From contig CAZYSK010000007.1 of the NCBI GenBank assembly GCA_964649415.1, positions 62,001 to 126,000 of the forward strand: DNA of 64,000 nt, written 5' to 3'. The translations under genes were made by a program, and so were the position numbers. Shown here in pieces: positions 33,698-42,508 of this stretch; the first letter of the stretch is position 1; each line of letters starts with the position of its first letter. The DNA is from CAZYSK01 sp964649415 (GTDB lineage Bacteria > Chloroflexota > Anaerolineae > B4-G1). The notes under the pieces are model-generated. The model searched no databases and had not been told where the DNA came from. It saw nothing but the letters and a program-made list of their open reading frames with translations.

Positions 33698-34960
33698 ATG
33701 TTCTACGACGAGGGTAGGATCTACATCAAGGCTGGCGACGGTGGCGACGGATGCGTTGCCTTCCGGCGCGAGAAATACGTGCCGTACGGGGGACCGGCCG
33801 GTGGCGATGGGGGCAGGGGCGGCGATGTCGTCCTGTATTTGGACCCCCATCTCAACACGCTCTATCGCTTCAGCAGGAAGCGCCACTTCAAGGCGGGCCG
33901 CGGCGAGCATGGACGGGGGAAGACTCAGCATGGTGCGTCGGGCGAGACGGTGCGTATCGCTGTGCCGCCGGGCACTATTGTCTATGACGACGATACCGCT
34001 GAGGTGCTGGGCGACCTGACCGAGCCGGGCCACGAATTGCTCGTGGCGAGGGGAGGGCGCGGGGGCCGGGGTAACGCCCGTTTTGCCACCTCTACGAACC
34101 AGGCGCCCCGCATCGCGGAGCACGGCGCGCCCGGCGAGGAGCGCTGGCTGCGACTGGAATTGAAGTTGCTGGCCGATGTGGGCGTCGTGGGCATGCCCAA
34201 TGCTGGCAAGTCCACGCTGCTGGCGGCGGTGACAGCAGCGCGCCCCAAGATCGCGCCCTATCCGTTTACCACGCTCCAGCCCAACCTGGGCGTCGTCGTG
34301 CTCGACCCTGAGACCGAGTTTGTCCTGGCCGATATCCCCGGCCTGATCGAGGGTGCCGCGCAGGGCAAGGGGCTGGGGCACGAGTTCCTGCGCCACATTG
34401 AGCGCACGCGGGTGTTGATTCATCTTCTGGATGGCCTCTCTGCCGATCCACTGATGGATTTCGCCGCTATCAACCGTGAACTGGCTGCCTTTGGCCACGG
34501 TCTGGCGCAGAAGCCTCAATTGGTCGCACTGAACAAGGTAGACACCCCCGAGGTGCGGGCGCGCTGGCCGGAGGTACGGGCGGCGCTCAAGAAGCAGGGC
34601 TATTCCGCCGTGGCGATCTCCGCACTGGCGCGGGAGGGCACCCGGGAGTTGCTCTACCAGGCGGCGCAGACGTTGGCTGAACTGCCGGAAGAAGTATCTG
34701 CCGCCGAGTTGCCGGTTTTCCGACCTGGCGAGGATGAGGAGGCGTTCACTATTGAGCGCGAGGCCGAGGACGTGTGGTGCGTGCACGGCGTGCGGGTAGA
34801 GCGGCTGGCGGCGATGACGGTGTGGAACCTGGACGAGTCGGTGCGTCGTTTCCGGCGGACGCTGGAGCACATGGGAATCGTGGTTGCGTTGGAGGATGCG
34901 GGCGTGCAGTCAGGGGACACGGTCCTCATCGGCGAGAGGGAGATGGTGTGGGAGGAGTGA
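33698..34960 (+). CDS. obg: GTPase Obg (CgtA)
   Basis: This 420-residue protein has the glycine-rich Obg fold first (MFYDEGRIYIKAGDGGDGCVAF, GGPAGGDGGRGGDVV, RGGRGGRGNARFATS). The G domain comes next (G1 GMPNAGKST about 167-175, G3 DIPGLIEGA, G4 NKVD), then a C-terminal OCT domain (about 340-420). It acts in late 50S assembly and stress responses. ATG 33698 matches the family start. The nadD start overlaps its stop by GTGA. Confidence 0.97.
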   Translation: MFYDEGRIYIKAGDGGDGCVAFRREKYVPYGGPAGGDGGRGGDVVLYLDPHLNTLYRFSRKRHFKAGRGEHGRGKTQHGASGETVRIAVPPGTIVYDDDTAEVLGDLTEPGHELLVARGGRGGRGNARFATSTNQAPRIAEHGAPGEERWLRLELKLLADVGVVGMPNAGKSTLLAAVTAARPKIAPYPFTTLQPNLGVVVLDPETEFVLADIPGLIEGAAQGKGLGHEFLRHIERTRVLIHLLDGLSADPLMDFAAINRELAAFGHGLAQKPQLVALNKVDTPEVRARWPEVRAALKKQGYSAVAISALAREGTRELLYQAAQTLAELPEEVSAAELPVFRPGEDEEAFTIEREAEDVWCVHGVRVERLAAMTVWNLDESVRRFRRTLEHMGIVVALEDAGVQSGDTVLIGEREMVWEE

Positions 34961-35637
34961 CGGCTATCGAGGCGCAGAACCCCAAGCCCCAACCCCAAGG
35001 CCTGAAGCCCCAAGCCCATATCGCCAGGGTGGGTATCCTCGGCGGCACCTTTGACCCGCCGCACTACGGGCATCTGGTGCTGGCCGAGAACTCTCGCGTG
35101 CAACTGGGTCTCGACCGCGTGTTGTTCGTCCTGGCCGGGCAGCCGCCTCACAAGCCCAGTCGGCCGATCACACCCGTAGGTGAGCGGGTGGCGATGGTGC
35201 AGGCGGCCATTGGTGATAATCCCGCCTTCTTCCTGTCCCGGGTGGACCTGGACCGTCCCGGTCCACACTACACGGTGGACACGCTGGGCCTGCTGCAGGA
35301 GGTATACCCCGGCGCGGATCTGTTCTTCCTGATGGGCGGAGATAGCCTGGCCGATTTCCCTATCTGGCGTGACCCGGTGGGCATCGTGCGGCAGGCCCGA
35401 TTGGCCGTGATGCGACGGCCGGGCTACAGACCGAATTGGGTGGCTTTGGAGCACGGTGTGCCGGGGATCGTGGACCGGCTGGTGTGGCTCGACACCTTGT
35501 GCCTGGGTATCGCTGCCTCTGATCTGAGGGAGCGCGTCAAGAACGGGATGCCGATCCGCTACCTGGTCCCGCCAGCGGTTGAGGCCTATATCCGTGATCA
35601 CCATCTGTACGTGGACAACCGTCGGCTAGCTGAGTGA
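34957..35637 (+). CDS. nadD: Nicotinate-nucleotide adenylyltransferase
   Basis: This protein has 226 residues from GTG 34957, which overlaps the obg stop. The enzyme core is clear: RVGILGGTFDPPHYGHLVLAE (the HxGH-type nucleotidyltransferase motif), then PPHKP, FFLMGGDSLADFPIWRDP, and the C-terminal ISSSxIR equivalent IAASDLRERV. It adenylylates nicotinate mononucleotide in NAD synthesis. Most relatives start right at RVGILGG; an alternative GTG at 35029 would remove a 24-residue low-complexity leader (NPKPQPQGLKPQ), encoded by CCCCAAG-like repeats. Confidence 0.92.
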   Translation: MTAIEAQNPKPQPQGLKPQAHIARVGILGGTFDPPHYGHLVLAENSRVQLGLDRVLFVLAGQPPHKPSRPITPVGERVAMVQAAIGDNPAFFLSRVDLDRPGPHYTVDTLGLLQEVYPGADLFFLMGGDSLADFPIWRDPVGIVRQARLAVMRRPGYRPNWVALEHGVPGIVDRLVWLDTLCLGIAASDLRERVKNGMPIRYLVPPAVEAYIRDHHLYVDNRRLAE

Positions 35638-35645
35638 AGCCATTG

Positions 35646-35670
35646 GCTGTCGGATGTACCCATCCGCAGC
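35646..35670. repeat. Hairpin after nadD
   Basis: GCTGTCGGATG pairs with CATCCGCAGC with one bulged base, eight bases after the nadD stop. It may be a terminator or palindromic repeat; it also covers the upstream candidate ATG (35654) of the next gene, which argues for a later start. Confidence 0.45.
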
Positions 35671-35689
35671 ATCAACGCTTTGGAATGGA

Positions 35690-37465
35690 ATGAACTGGAA
35701 TAGGCACATTCTTCGGACTGAAACTGCTCGGTCGCGAATTGAACGGCTTCCACGTGGTCTTTTGTGGATGCTCATCGTCTTATGCATTGCGCTCGCGCTA
35801 GTCTCTTGCGCAGACGAAGCGAGTACGGAGGTTACCCCTTCTCCTTCTCCGAGCCCGACAGCTCTGCCGCCCACACCGACACCTCTGCCGGAGGGCGCGA
35901 GCACTGGTGCCCGTATCCGTGCACGGGGGGAATTGCTGGTCGGCGTGCGCTACGATCTGCAGCCCTTCGGCTACGTCACACAGGAGGGGGAGGTAGCCGG
36001 CTTCGGCGTGGACCTGGGACGGGAACTCGCCCTCCGCTGGCTGGGCGACCAGCGTGCGGTGCGGTTTTGCCAGGTGCGCTCGGACTCGGCCGTCGAGCAC
36101 TTGCAGACCGGTGATGTGGACATCGTCATCACGGCTCTGACGCATAGGCAGGATTGGGAGGCGGGCGCTGACTTCAGCCTGCCGTACTTCATCGATGGTC
36201 AGGCGCTGCTTGTGCGGGCGGCTGATGTTGCCGTCATCAATGCTCTAGAGACCCTGCAGGGCCGTATGGTGGGCGTTTGGGCCTGGGGGGACGCCGAAGA
36301 GACGTTAGAGGCGACGGTGCCGTTTACGCTCAGCCTGCAGCCCTATGACCGCTTCGACGCGGCCGTGGGTGCCCTGAGCCGGGGCGAAGTGGATGCAGTG
36401 GCTGGCCTGCGCCAGCGACTGTACTGGGGAAGACGCATGCTGGCTGACACGGCTATCGCCGGTCAGTATACGGCGGCCCCCGTGGCGCTTGCGTACCCGC
36501 AGGATGATCCGTTCTTCGCTGACCTGGTGAATCTGACGTTCCAGGAGATGGTGGTTGATGGCACGTACGCGGAGCTATATGCTCGTTGGTTTGGCCCGGA
36601 CCTGCCGCCTCCCGTGGAGCGCTGGCCGGGACGTGAGGTACCGTCTCTGATCGATGCACCGGTCGTGGCGAACGTACCCGACACGATCGCTGCGATCCAG
36701 GCACGGGGCCGGTTGCTTGTGGCGCTCGTTCCCGGGCGCGACCCGTTCGCCTACATAGATGAGAACGGTGCGGTGGGCGGCTACGACGTCGGTCTGGTGC
36801 GACAGATGGCCGAGCGTTGGCTGGGAGACAGTGGGGCAGCGGACTTCATCCCTGTGTCGCTCGACGTGGGCAAGGAGATGCTGCGCACTGGCCAGGCTGA
36901 TTTGCTCGTGGGCGGATTGCCCCACACTCGGGCCGCGGAGCAGGGTTTGGACTTCAGCCTCACGACATACGTGGCAGGCGAAGGGCTGATGGTGCAAGCT
37001 GGGACGGTGGTCACAGATGTCATCCACCTGAGCGGGCACCGGGTGGCGGTGGTCAGTGGAAGCGAGAGTGGAGAGACGTTGCTCGCAGCAGCGGAGGCCG
37101 CCGGTGTCTCCGTGACGGCCTCACCTCAACCGACGGTGGAGGCAGCCATCGCGTTGCTCGCGCAAGGCCAGGTGATCGCGGTAGCCGGTGACCGGGCTGA
37201 CCTGTTGGGGCCGGCCTACGCTACGCAAGGCCTGGGCGTGCTCCCGCTGCGGCTGACTGAGGTACCGTTGGCGTTGGGGCTTCCGCCGGGTGACTCGGAC
37301 TTCCGTGACCTGGTCAACCTGACGCTGCAGGCGCTGAAGGCAGAGGGGCAGTTCGATGCCTTCTACGTGGCATGGTTCGACGATGCGCCGGTGATGATGG
37401 AAATCTGGCCTGGCGTACCCTATCGCCCGCTGCGTCTGGAGATCGCCGCGCCTCAGGAAGGCTAG
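35690..37465 (+). CDS. Lipoprotein with two tandem solute-binding (SBP_bac_3-like) domains
   Basis: This protein has 591 residues from ATG 35690. The lipobox is LALVSC (Cys40), then a Pro/Ser/Thr linker. Domain 1 (about 75-310) and domain 2 (about 335-580) both read as family 3 solute-binding proteins: GELLVGVRYDLQPFGYVTQEGEVAGFGVDLGRELA and GRLLVALVPGRDPFAYIDENGAVGGYDVGLVRQMA. Each ends with a FADLVNLT or FRDLVNLT segment. Family members bind polar amino acids for ABC importers, but no permease or ATPase is near. Two lobes in one chain is unusual. Confidence 0.85.
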   Translation: MNWNRHILRTETARSRIERLPRGLLWMLIVLCIALALVSCADEASTEVTPSPSPSPTALPPTPTPLPEGASTGARIRARGELLVGVRYDLQPFGYVTQEGEVAGFGVDLGRELALRWLGDQRAVRFCQVRSDSAVEHLQTGDVDIVITALTHRQDWEAGADFSLPYFIDGQALLVRAADVAVINALETLQGRMVGVWAWGDAEETLEATVPFTLSLQPYDRFDAAVGALSRGEVDAVAGLRQRLYWGRRMLADTAIAGQYTAAPVALAYPQDDPFFADLVNLTFQEMVVDGTYAELYARWFGPDLPPPVERWPGREVPSLIDAPVVANVPDTIAAIQARGRLLVALVPGRDPFAYIDENGAVGGYDVGLVRQMAERWLGDSGAADFIPVSLDVGKEMLRTGQADLLVGGLPHTRAAEQGLDFSLTTYVAGEGLMVQAGTVVTDVIHLSGHRVAVVSGSESGETLLAAAEAAGVSVTASPQPTVEAAIALLAQGQVIAVAGDRADLLGPAYATQGLGVLPLRLTEVPLALGLPPGDSDFRDLVNLTLQALKAEGQFDAFYVAWFDDAPVMMEIWPGVPYRPLRLEIAAPQEG

Positions 37466-37496
37466 AGGCGGCCCTGTTGCGTCCGCGCTAGACCCG

Positions 37497-37679
37497 CTAC
37501 GCCTGGTCGGGCCCGAAACGGCGCAATTCCTTCACGGGAACCTTGATCTGTCGCCGGCACTTGGGACAGTCCACATTGTAGTACTTGGCCTGAGTCGGCT
37601 CTACTTGAGCCAGTGCGGCCGCGACACTCTCACGGCTCAGGGTGAACGTGAAACCGCAGCGCTGACATCGGACCTTCAT
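37497..37679 (-). CDS. Small zinc-ribbon protein
   Basis: This 60-residue protein has two CxxC knuckles, CQRCGF (5-10) and CPKCRR (38-43), spaced as in MJ0042-type zinc ribbons, with a basic segment (RRQIKVPVKELRRFG) after the second. The ATG lies four bases beyond the EamA stop, so the two are cotranscribed. Function is unknown. Confidence 0.8.
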   Translation of the reverse strand: MKVRCQRCGFTFTLSRESVAAALAQVEPTQAKYYNVDCPKCRRQIKVPVKELRRFGPDQA

Positions 37680-37683
37680 TGTC

Positions 37684-38655
37684 CTAATCCTCCTGTTCCC
37701 GGTCGTTCATGTGTCTCCATTGTAGTCCACTTGAGCCCGGTGGGCAAGAGACAGCCGTGTCTGCCGAGCGCTCGACGTGAGACGCAGCCGCGATGCCTGC
37801 CAAGATCAACAATCCGCCAAAGATAGTCCAGGGCGATGGGCGCTCCCCCAGCAGCAACCAGGCCAGCAACGTGGACCCGATTGGGTCTCCTAGTGTGACG
37901 ATCGTGACGTAGGTTGCCGAGAGGTAGCGTAAGGACCAGTTCAGCGCGGAGTGCCCCAGTATCTGAGGTCCCAGTGCCATCAGCAGCAGCCACAGCCAGG
38001 TCTGAGGCTGCTGGGGGACCCTGGGAAGCCCGGAGGCCAGCATGACGGTCATCAAGAGCAGCGCAGCCGTGCCGTATACGGGGTAGACGTAGGCTAGGAG
38101 CGAGAGGCGCGACCGCAGCCGGCGCCCGATGAGGAAGTAACCCGCGCCCGATATCGCGCCTATTAGCGCCAGCCCATCGCCCCACAGGCGGTGGGTGCCT
38201 TCTCCCAGGTCGCCCACGCCGATGAGGACGCTGCCGGTGATGGCGACCACGATCGCCGTGATCATACCGGGCGACAGTCGCTCGCGCAGGAGCACGCGGG
38301 AGGCCAGGCCGACGAATATGGGGTACGTTGTCACCAGCACGACCGAAGCTGCCACAGAGGTATACGCCAGCGAGGTAATCCAACTGCCGAAGTGGATTGC
38401 CAGCAGCGCGCCCGCGGCGAACGCACTGATCCACTCATCGCGCGACAACCTTCGCAGTTCATTCCATCGGGTGGCCAGCGCGAAAGGCGTGAGGATGAGC
38501 GTCGCCAGCGTCAGCCGCCACGCAGCGATGACCAGCGAATGTGCTTCGGCCTGAGCTAGCCGGATGAGGATGGCGGCCGTGGAGCAGATCACCACGCCCA
38601 TCCCAACCCCCAGGTACGGGTGAAGGTTTCTGTCGTGGGCAGCGGAATGAGTCAT
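37684..38655 (-). CDS. EamA/DMT family transporter
   Basis: This 323-residue protein has ten helices in two EamA halves: VICSTAAILIRLAQ and AYTSVAASVVLVTTYPIFVGLASRVLLRERL in the first, ATYVTIVTLGDPIGSTLLAWLLLGERPSPW in the second. ATG 38655 has GGAG at seven bases; the frame extends further up but into the family B repeat region. The substrate is unknown. It is followed by the zinc-ribbon gene. Confidence 0.9.
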   Translation of the reverse strand: MTHSAAHDRNLHPYLGVGMGVVICSTAAILIRLAQAEAHSLVIAAWRLTLATLILTPFALATRWNELRRLSRDEWISAFAAGALLAIHFGSWITSLAYTSVAASVVLVTTYPIFVGLASRVLLRERLSPGMITAIVVAITGSVLIGVGDLGEGTHRLWGDGLALIGAISGAGYFLIGRRLRSRLSLLAYVYPVYGTAALLLMTVMLASGLPRVPQQPQTWLWLLLMALGPQILGHSALNWSLRYLSATYVTIVTLGDPIGSTLLAWLLLGERPSPWTIFGGLLILAGIAAASHVERSADTAVSCPPGSSGLQWRHMNDREQED

Positions 38656-38700
38656 CGCTAGTCTCCGGTTGATTGAATCCTGGGATGTGGCGCTGTGTGC

Positions 38701-38842
38701 CACGGACGCAGCCGACGTCGATCGCAGACGGTGCCGACCGCCTGCGGTCGGTGGCAGACGGTCGGGATCAATGTCCGCGGACGCAGCCGACCACAGACGG
38801 TCGGAGTCAACGTCCGCAGACGCACGATCAACGTCCGCAGAA
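38701..38842. repeat. Family B palindromic repeat cluster
   Basis: At least three copies of GACGCAGCCGAC-type units with CCGACC/GGTCGG arms. The order GACGCAGCCGACGTCGA then GACGGTGCCGACCGC closely repeats 23119-23186, and GCCGACCACAGACGGTCGG closely repeats the in-gene copy at 10140-10205. Confidence 0.85.
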
Positions 38843-38844
38843 TC

Positions 38845-38872
38845 TTGACAAAGACTCGAATCTTGTTACAAT
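38845..38872 (+). promoter_or_regulatory. Promoter for the ferredoxin gene
   Basis: TTGACA, a 16-base spacer and TACAAT (38867-38872), starting two bases after the repeat cluster; predicted leader about 80 bases. Confidence 0.62.
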
Positions 38873-38957
38873 GGAGAACGCCTATCAGGGAACCAGCCTC
38901 GCCAGCGAGACTTGGTGGGTACAATCACTATTATACCGAAATGGAGGCAAAAGGAAA

Positions 38958-39224
38958 ATGACGTATGTGATCACCGGCAAGTGCGAACGTTGTGGTTCTT
39001 GCGCCGAGGTCTGCCCGAGCGATGCAATCTTCTTCGTCGAGGAGAATGCCGAGTGGCCGACCTACTACATCAACCCCGATGAGTGTATTGAATGTGCTTC
39101 CTGCGAGGCTGAGTGCGAGCAGGAGGCGATCTTTCACGAGGATGATGTACCTGAGGAATACCAGGGCGACATCCAGAAGAACGCCGATTTCTTCACCAGC
39201 GGCCCGGGTAAGGATCTCACATAA
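38958..39224 (+). CDS. 2[4Fe-4S] ferredoxin
   Basis: This 88-residue protein has two cluster motifs: CERCGSCAEVCP (9-20) and CIECASCEAEC (about 47-57). This is the typical bacterial 2[4Fe-4S] arrangement with an insertion (EENAEWPTYYINPDE) between them and a C-terminal extension of about 30 residues. It carries electrons at low potential; the partner is not apparent. GGAGG and AAGGAAA precede the ATG. A 15-bp terminator stem follows. Confidence 0.93.
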   Translation: MTYVITGKCERCGSCAEVCPSDAIFFVEENAEWPTYYINPDECIECASCEAECEQEAIFHEDDVPEEYQGDIQKNADFFTSGPGKDLT

Positions 39225-39245
39225 CCCCAGGCCCAAGACAGCGAA

Positions 39246-39288
39246 CAAGGCCGGCTCCACTTCTCTTCCTCTGGTGGAGCCGGCCTTG
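39246..39288. terminator. Strong bidirectional terminator
   Basis: CAAGGCCGGCTCCAC (39246-39260) pairs perfectly with 39274-39288 over a 13-base pyrimidine-rich loop. It lies between the convergent ends of the ferredoxin (plus) and PHP (minus) genes. Confidence 0.85.
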
Positions 39289-39318
39289 CTGTGTGTGTAG
39301 CCTGGAGGTGTGTCGAGG

Positions 39319-40374
39319 CTATGTCACGTAGATGGGGCTGCTGAAGATCCAGCCCCGGCGGCTCATCCGATAGCCGCGATACGCCTCGACCCGGTATACA
39401 CCCGGCTCGGCCGTTGTGAACTGGAGATGTTGCCCTCGCGTGCCGGCGATGACGCGCCCGTTGAGCAGCAGGCGGATATCGGCGTGCTGAGGCGTGTGGA
39501 CCTCAAACTTGCTCGCTCCTGCACGCGCAAGTTGATCGCCCATCAGCGCGTGGCTGGCGCCACTGCGGGCGTGGAATCGGAAGCCGGCGGTTGTCGCTGC
39601 CAGGTCATAGCCCACCCACGTGTGCCCTGCTCGCATTGCGTCGTAGATCAGCGCCTTGTCATGTTCCAGAAACCCGTTGAGAGGGCGCTCGGTCAGTATG
39701 TGCGTGTTGACGCAGCGGAAGAGATGTTTGTAGGGGAACAGCACGCGCCGGATAGGGCCGAGTGAGTAGGTGTTGCCGTGGGCATCCGCTCCACCGATGG
39801 CTGCAACGCGTCTGCCCTGGCCGAGAAGCTGGTCCCACAGGCGCAGCGTAGCCCGAAACGGTCCTCGGATGCCTCTCCCTGGGAAGAAGGCGAAATACAC
39901 AGCCGACAACTTGTTGCGCATGAGCGCTTTGAACTCGGACATGTAGTTCCACACTTCTAGCCCTGTGTAGCCCGTGACGTCCCAGTCCACCCACGGGATG
40001 GCAGCCAAGTCGGGGCCGAGGGGGCTGCGATACTCTTGCGGGTGAGCCAGGTAGCAGAAGCCTCCCCGCTCATTTACCGCATCAATCAGCGCTTGCGGAT
40101 CTGATGCCAGTGGCGAGAGTTCGGATTCGGCGTTGAAGGCCAGGAGGTGGTTGACCTGCGGACGGCGGCGCACATCGTGGACTTCCTCGCCTATCAGGAC
40201 CAGCACCTGGTCGTAGTAGCCCTCAAGGCCGTCCACCCACACGTTGTGGTCCGTGACGATGACGAAGTCGAGCCCAGCCTCGGCTGCCGCTTGCGCGACC
40301 TCCGCGTGAAGCGCCTGCCCGTCGGAATAGGGTGTATGTACGTGGGGATTGCCAACGTACTCGTGTATGCTCAT
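39319..40374 (-). CDS. PHP-domain metal-dependent phosphoesterase
   Basis: This 351-residue protein has the PHP signatures: NPHVHTPYSDG (HxH, metal ligands, about 9-19), VIVTDHNVW (DH), GEEVHDV, CYLAHPQEY and GGADAHGNTYSLG (DxH). The C-terminal about 80 residues look like a beta-sandwich module. PHP enzymes hydrolyse phosphoesters with a trinuclear metal site; the substrate is unknown. ATG 40374 overlaps the HAD gene stop by ATGA, so the two are coupled. Confidence 0.88.
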   Translation of the reverse strand: MSIHEYVGNPHVHTPYSDGQALHAEVAQAAAEAGLDFVIVTDHNVWVDGLEGYYDQVLVLIGEEVHDVRRRPQVNHLLAFNAESELSPLASDPQALIDAVNERGGFCYLAHPQEYRSPLGPDLAAIPWVDWDVTGYTGLEVWNYMSEFKALMRNKLSAVYFAFFPGRGIRGPFRATLRLWDQLLGQGRRVAAIGGADAHGNTYSLGPIRRVLFPYKHLFRCVNTHILTERPLNGFLEHDKALIYDAMRAGHTWVGYDLAATTAGFRFHARSGASHALMGDQLARAGASKFEVHTPQHADIRLLLNGRVIAGTRGQHLQFTTAEPGVYRVEAYRGYRMSRRGWIFSSPIYVT

Positions 40375-41087
40375 GCCCACCTCTTTAGTAGATCTTCCAG
40401 TTCATTGTATTGCTCGAAGACGGCATCGGCCAGCGGCCGACCGTCCTGACGTTGACTCACGCCAAGGAACAGGATCGCCTTCATTCCCACGGCTTGGGCA
40501 CCGGCCATGTCGGTCTCAGGCAAGTCACCGACGTGAGCTGCCTGTTCCGGGCTGGCTTTCAGCGCAGCCAACGTGCGCAGGAACTGCCCAGGTAGGGGTT
40601 TCGTTTCCCCGGTCTCGTCCGAGAAGGTCAGGACCTGAAACGAGGACAGCAGGCCATCGCGCTCGAGTACCTTGCGTAGCACCCGCCCTGGCGTCAGCCC
40701 GACGTCGGAGATGAGCCCCAGGGGGTAGCGCCGGGCCAGGCGTGGCAGCACCGTGGCCACGCCTGGGATCAGTTGAGGCCTGTCTGTGTGCAGGTAGATC
40801 TCCTGCATGAACTGGCACAGGCTGGCACTTGTGTCGTCAGGCAAGGTGACATCGAGGTAGGAGAGCATCTCGTGCAGCCAGCGCTGGCCAGTGGCGGAGC
40901 GATGCTCTTCCAGCCAGATGCGTTCGAACACGGACCACGCATGCGCGTAAGCCTCTTCCAAGGCATTCCGGGGGCGGGGCTGGTTGTGGCGGACCAGTGT
41001 CTCCTCCAGCCTGCGCAGCCGTTCGTCTGCCGCGAATGCGTCCTGGTACAGTGTTCCCCAGAAATCGAATGTGATGGCGCGCAACAT
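40371..41087 (-). CDS. HAD-superfamily hydrolase
   Basis: This 238-residue protein shows HAD motif I as FDFWGTLY (8-15), where the usual nucleophile Asp is D9 and the +2 position is Trp-Gly. Motif II is GLISDVG, motif III the KP of ETKPLPG, and motif IV HVGDLPETDMAGA. A helical cap lies after motif I. It is probably a small-molecule phosphatase; coupling to the PHP gene suggests related phosphoester chemistry. Confidence 0.88.
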   Translation of the reverse strand: MLRAITFDFWGTLYQDAFAADERLRRLEETLVRHNQPRPRNALEEAYAHAWSVFERIWLEEHRSATGQRWLHEMLSYLDVTLPDDTSASLCQFMQEIYLHTDRPQLIPGVATVLPRLARRYPLGLISDVGLTPGRVLRKVLERDGLLSSFQVLTFSDETGETKPLPGQFLRTLAALKASPEQAAHVGDLPETDMAGAQAVGMKAILFLGVSQRQDGRPLADAVFEQYNELEDLLKRWA

Positions 41088-41195
41088 AGCGGTTCACCTA
41101 CTGGATGCAAACTGGTCGAGCGCTGCATGCTCCAGCCCTCGGGTTTGTGAAAACGACTCGCTTTCTTGTCAGTTGAGTGTTCGGTGTCACGTTGC

Positions 41196-42506
41196 TCATT
41201 GTCGCTCTAGAATCAGGATGTGCTCTTCGATATCCATTTTGGTGGCAGTGGCACGTCTTGTGCGCCACACGAGCGTCTCCACCTCGGCGTACGGTAGTTT
41301 CCGGCATGCCACTAGACTAAGCAGCCTGGCAGTGCGGATGGGAACTCGGAAGTAACTCATCTGGTCCCCCACGACCAGCGCCAGCTTCCCTCCAGAGGGC
41401 ATAACATGCTGCAGTTGTTCAAGCGCTTGATACATTCCCCCGAAGTACTCGGTCACAACGCGGTGATACAGACGTTCGAAGCCCGATGTGGCTCCCCGTT
41501 CAATCCGTCTGCGCTCGATTTCCTGGGCTATTTCTTGAATCTCTGGAACGTCGCTCACAAAATCTGAGTCATCGTCGGCCACGTACACGTTGCGTGTGTG
41601 GGAGCGTATCATCTCTTTCTTCACTTGCCTGATGTCGCTCTTCTTGCTGATGAAGCCCAGCAGTATCAACTCAAGCCGTGTTATGCGTGTGTAATCCTTC
41701 TCATTAGGATACGGCGGTGATGTAATCACATAGTCTACTGGTCCTTGAATCAGTGTTGCCAGTTGTCGCGCGTCGCCATAGTGGACTGACGTCCTCCCTG
41801 GATTAGGGATTCCGTGGACCTGCACCAGGTCTTGCCTGATCTGTCGTAGCTTCTCGGCGTAGACTCCATAGACGTCGGCGTCTTTTCGCCTCTTAGCGGC
41901 GTATACTTCGGGGCCAAAGCCGAGATTGGATATGTCGGTTACGACGACGGCAGCCAGCGCAAGACGGAAGATGTCTGTGATGGAATCGTCCGGCAATGCA
42001 TCAATCGCCTGCTTGACGAGCAGCGTTTTCTGAAGTGGTATCTCGCCAATCCAGTTCTTTGGCAGGAGACGTCTGATGTTTTCGTCGTCTACGTCTTGAT
42101 CGAATAGGATCTGTCCGCGCGGAAGCAGGTCGTCGAAGGAGAGTTGATGTGCGTATTGCCTCCCGATAGACCAAAGGCCTTCTCGAACCGACATCAACAA
42201 CTCCTCTCGACGTCGGTCGAACTCCGCCAGGTCAATGTCCCACGTTGTCTTGACCCTGCTTGCAAACGCGGTAACCGGGTTCGCGTCAATCCCCACCGAA
42301 TCAATACCTGATTTCTTGCACTCAACGAGAGTAGTCCCTGTGCCTACAAAGGGATCGAGCACGGTATGCCGTTTCTTGATACCGAATCTGCTGATCATCT
42401 GGGAGACGAGATGATCGGGGTAAGAGAGCACGAAGCGATACCATCTGTGGACGGCGGCGTTTCTCAGTTGTTGGATCGTATTGTTCCGCTTTATCCGTCG
42501 TGGCAC
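41196..42506 (-). CDS. DNA methyltransferase of a type II-like R-M system
   Basis: This 436-residue protein has the SAM-binding motif DPFVGTGTT (51-59) and the catalytic motif TSPPYPNEKDY (262-272). The SPPY form is typical of N4-cytosine and some N6-adenine enzymes. About 200 residues between the motifs, including KKSGIDSVGIDANP and a region likely to read the target, fit the order SAM site, recognition region, catalytic site. It starts two bases after the stop of a PD-ExK-like protein. Base composition is visibly more AT-rich than neighbours, suggesting transfer. Confidence 0.88.
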   Translation of the reverse strand: MPRRIKRNNTIQQLRNAAVHRWYRFVLSYPDHLVSQMISRFGIKKRHTVLDPFVGTGTTLVECKKSGIDSVGIDANPVTAFASRVKTTWDIDLAEFDRRREELLMSVREGLWSIGRQYAHQLSFDDLLPRGQILFDQDVDDENIRRLLPKNWIGEIPLQKTLLVKQAIDALPDDSITDIFRLALAAVVVTDISNLGFGPEVYAAKRRKDADVYGVYAEKLRQIRQDLVQVHGIPNPGRTSVHYGDARQLATLIQGPVDYVITSPPYPNEKDYTRITRLELILLGFISKKSDIRQVKKEMIRSHTRNVYVADDDSDFVSDVPEIQEIAQEIERRRIERGATSGFERLYHRVVTEYFGGMYQALEQLQHVMPSGGKLALVVGDQMSYFRVPIRTARLLSLVACRKLPYAEVETLVWRTRRATATKMDIEEHILILERQ

Positions 42507-42508
42507 CT

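Larger units (their letters stand above)
38656..38957. other. Divergent intergenic region with repeats and ferredoxin promoter
   Basis: These 302 bases hold a family B repeat cluster (38701-38842) and the ferredoxin promoter directly after it (38845-38872). A six-codon upstream frame (ATG 38941 to a TGA overlapping the ferredoxin ATG) is also present. I see no other gene. Confidence 0.6.

Noticed and set aside
38673..38957. N-terminal extension of the ferredoxin
   Set aside because: The open frame upstream is palindromic repeat DNA and promoter; the good ribosome site and family start are at 38958.
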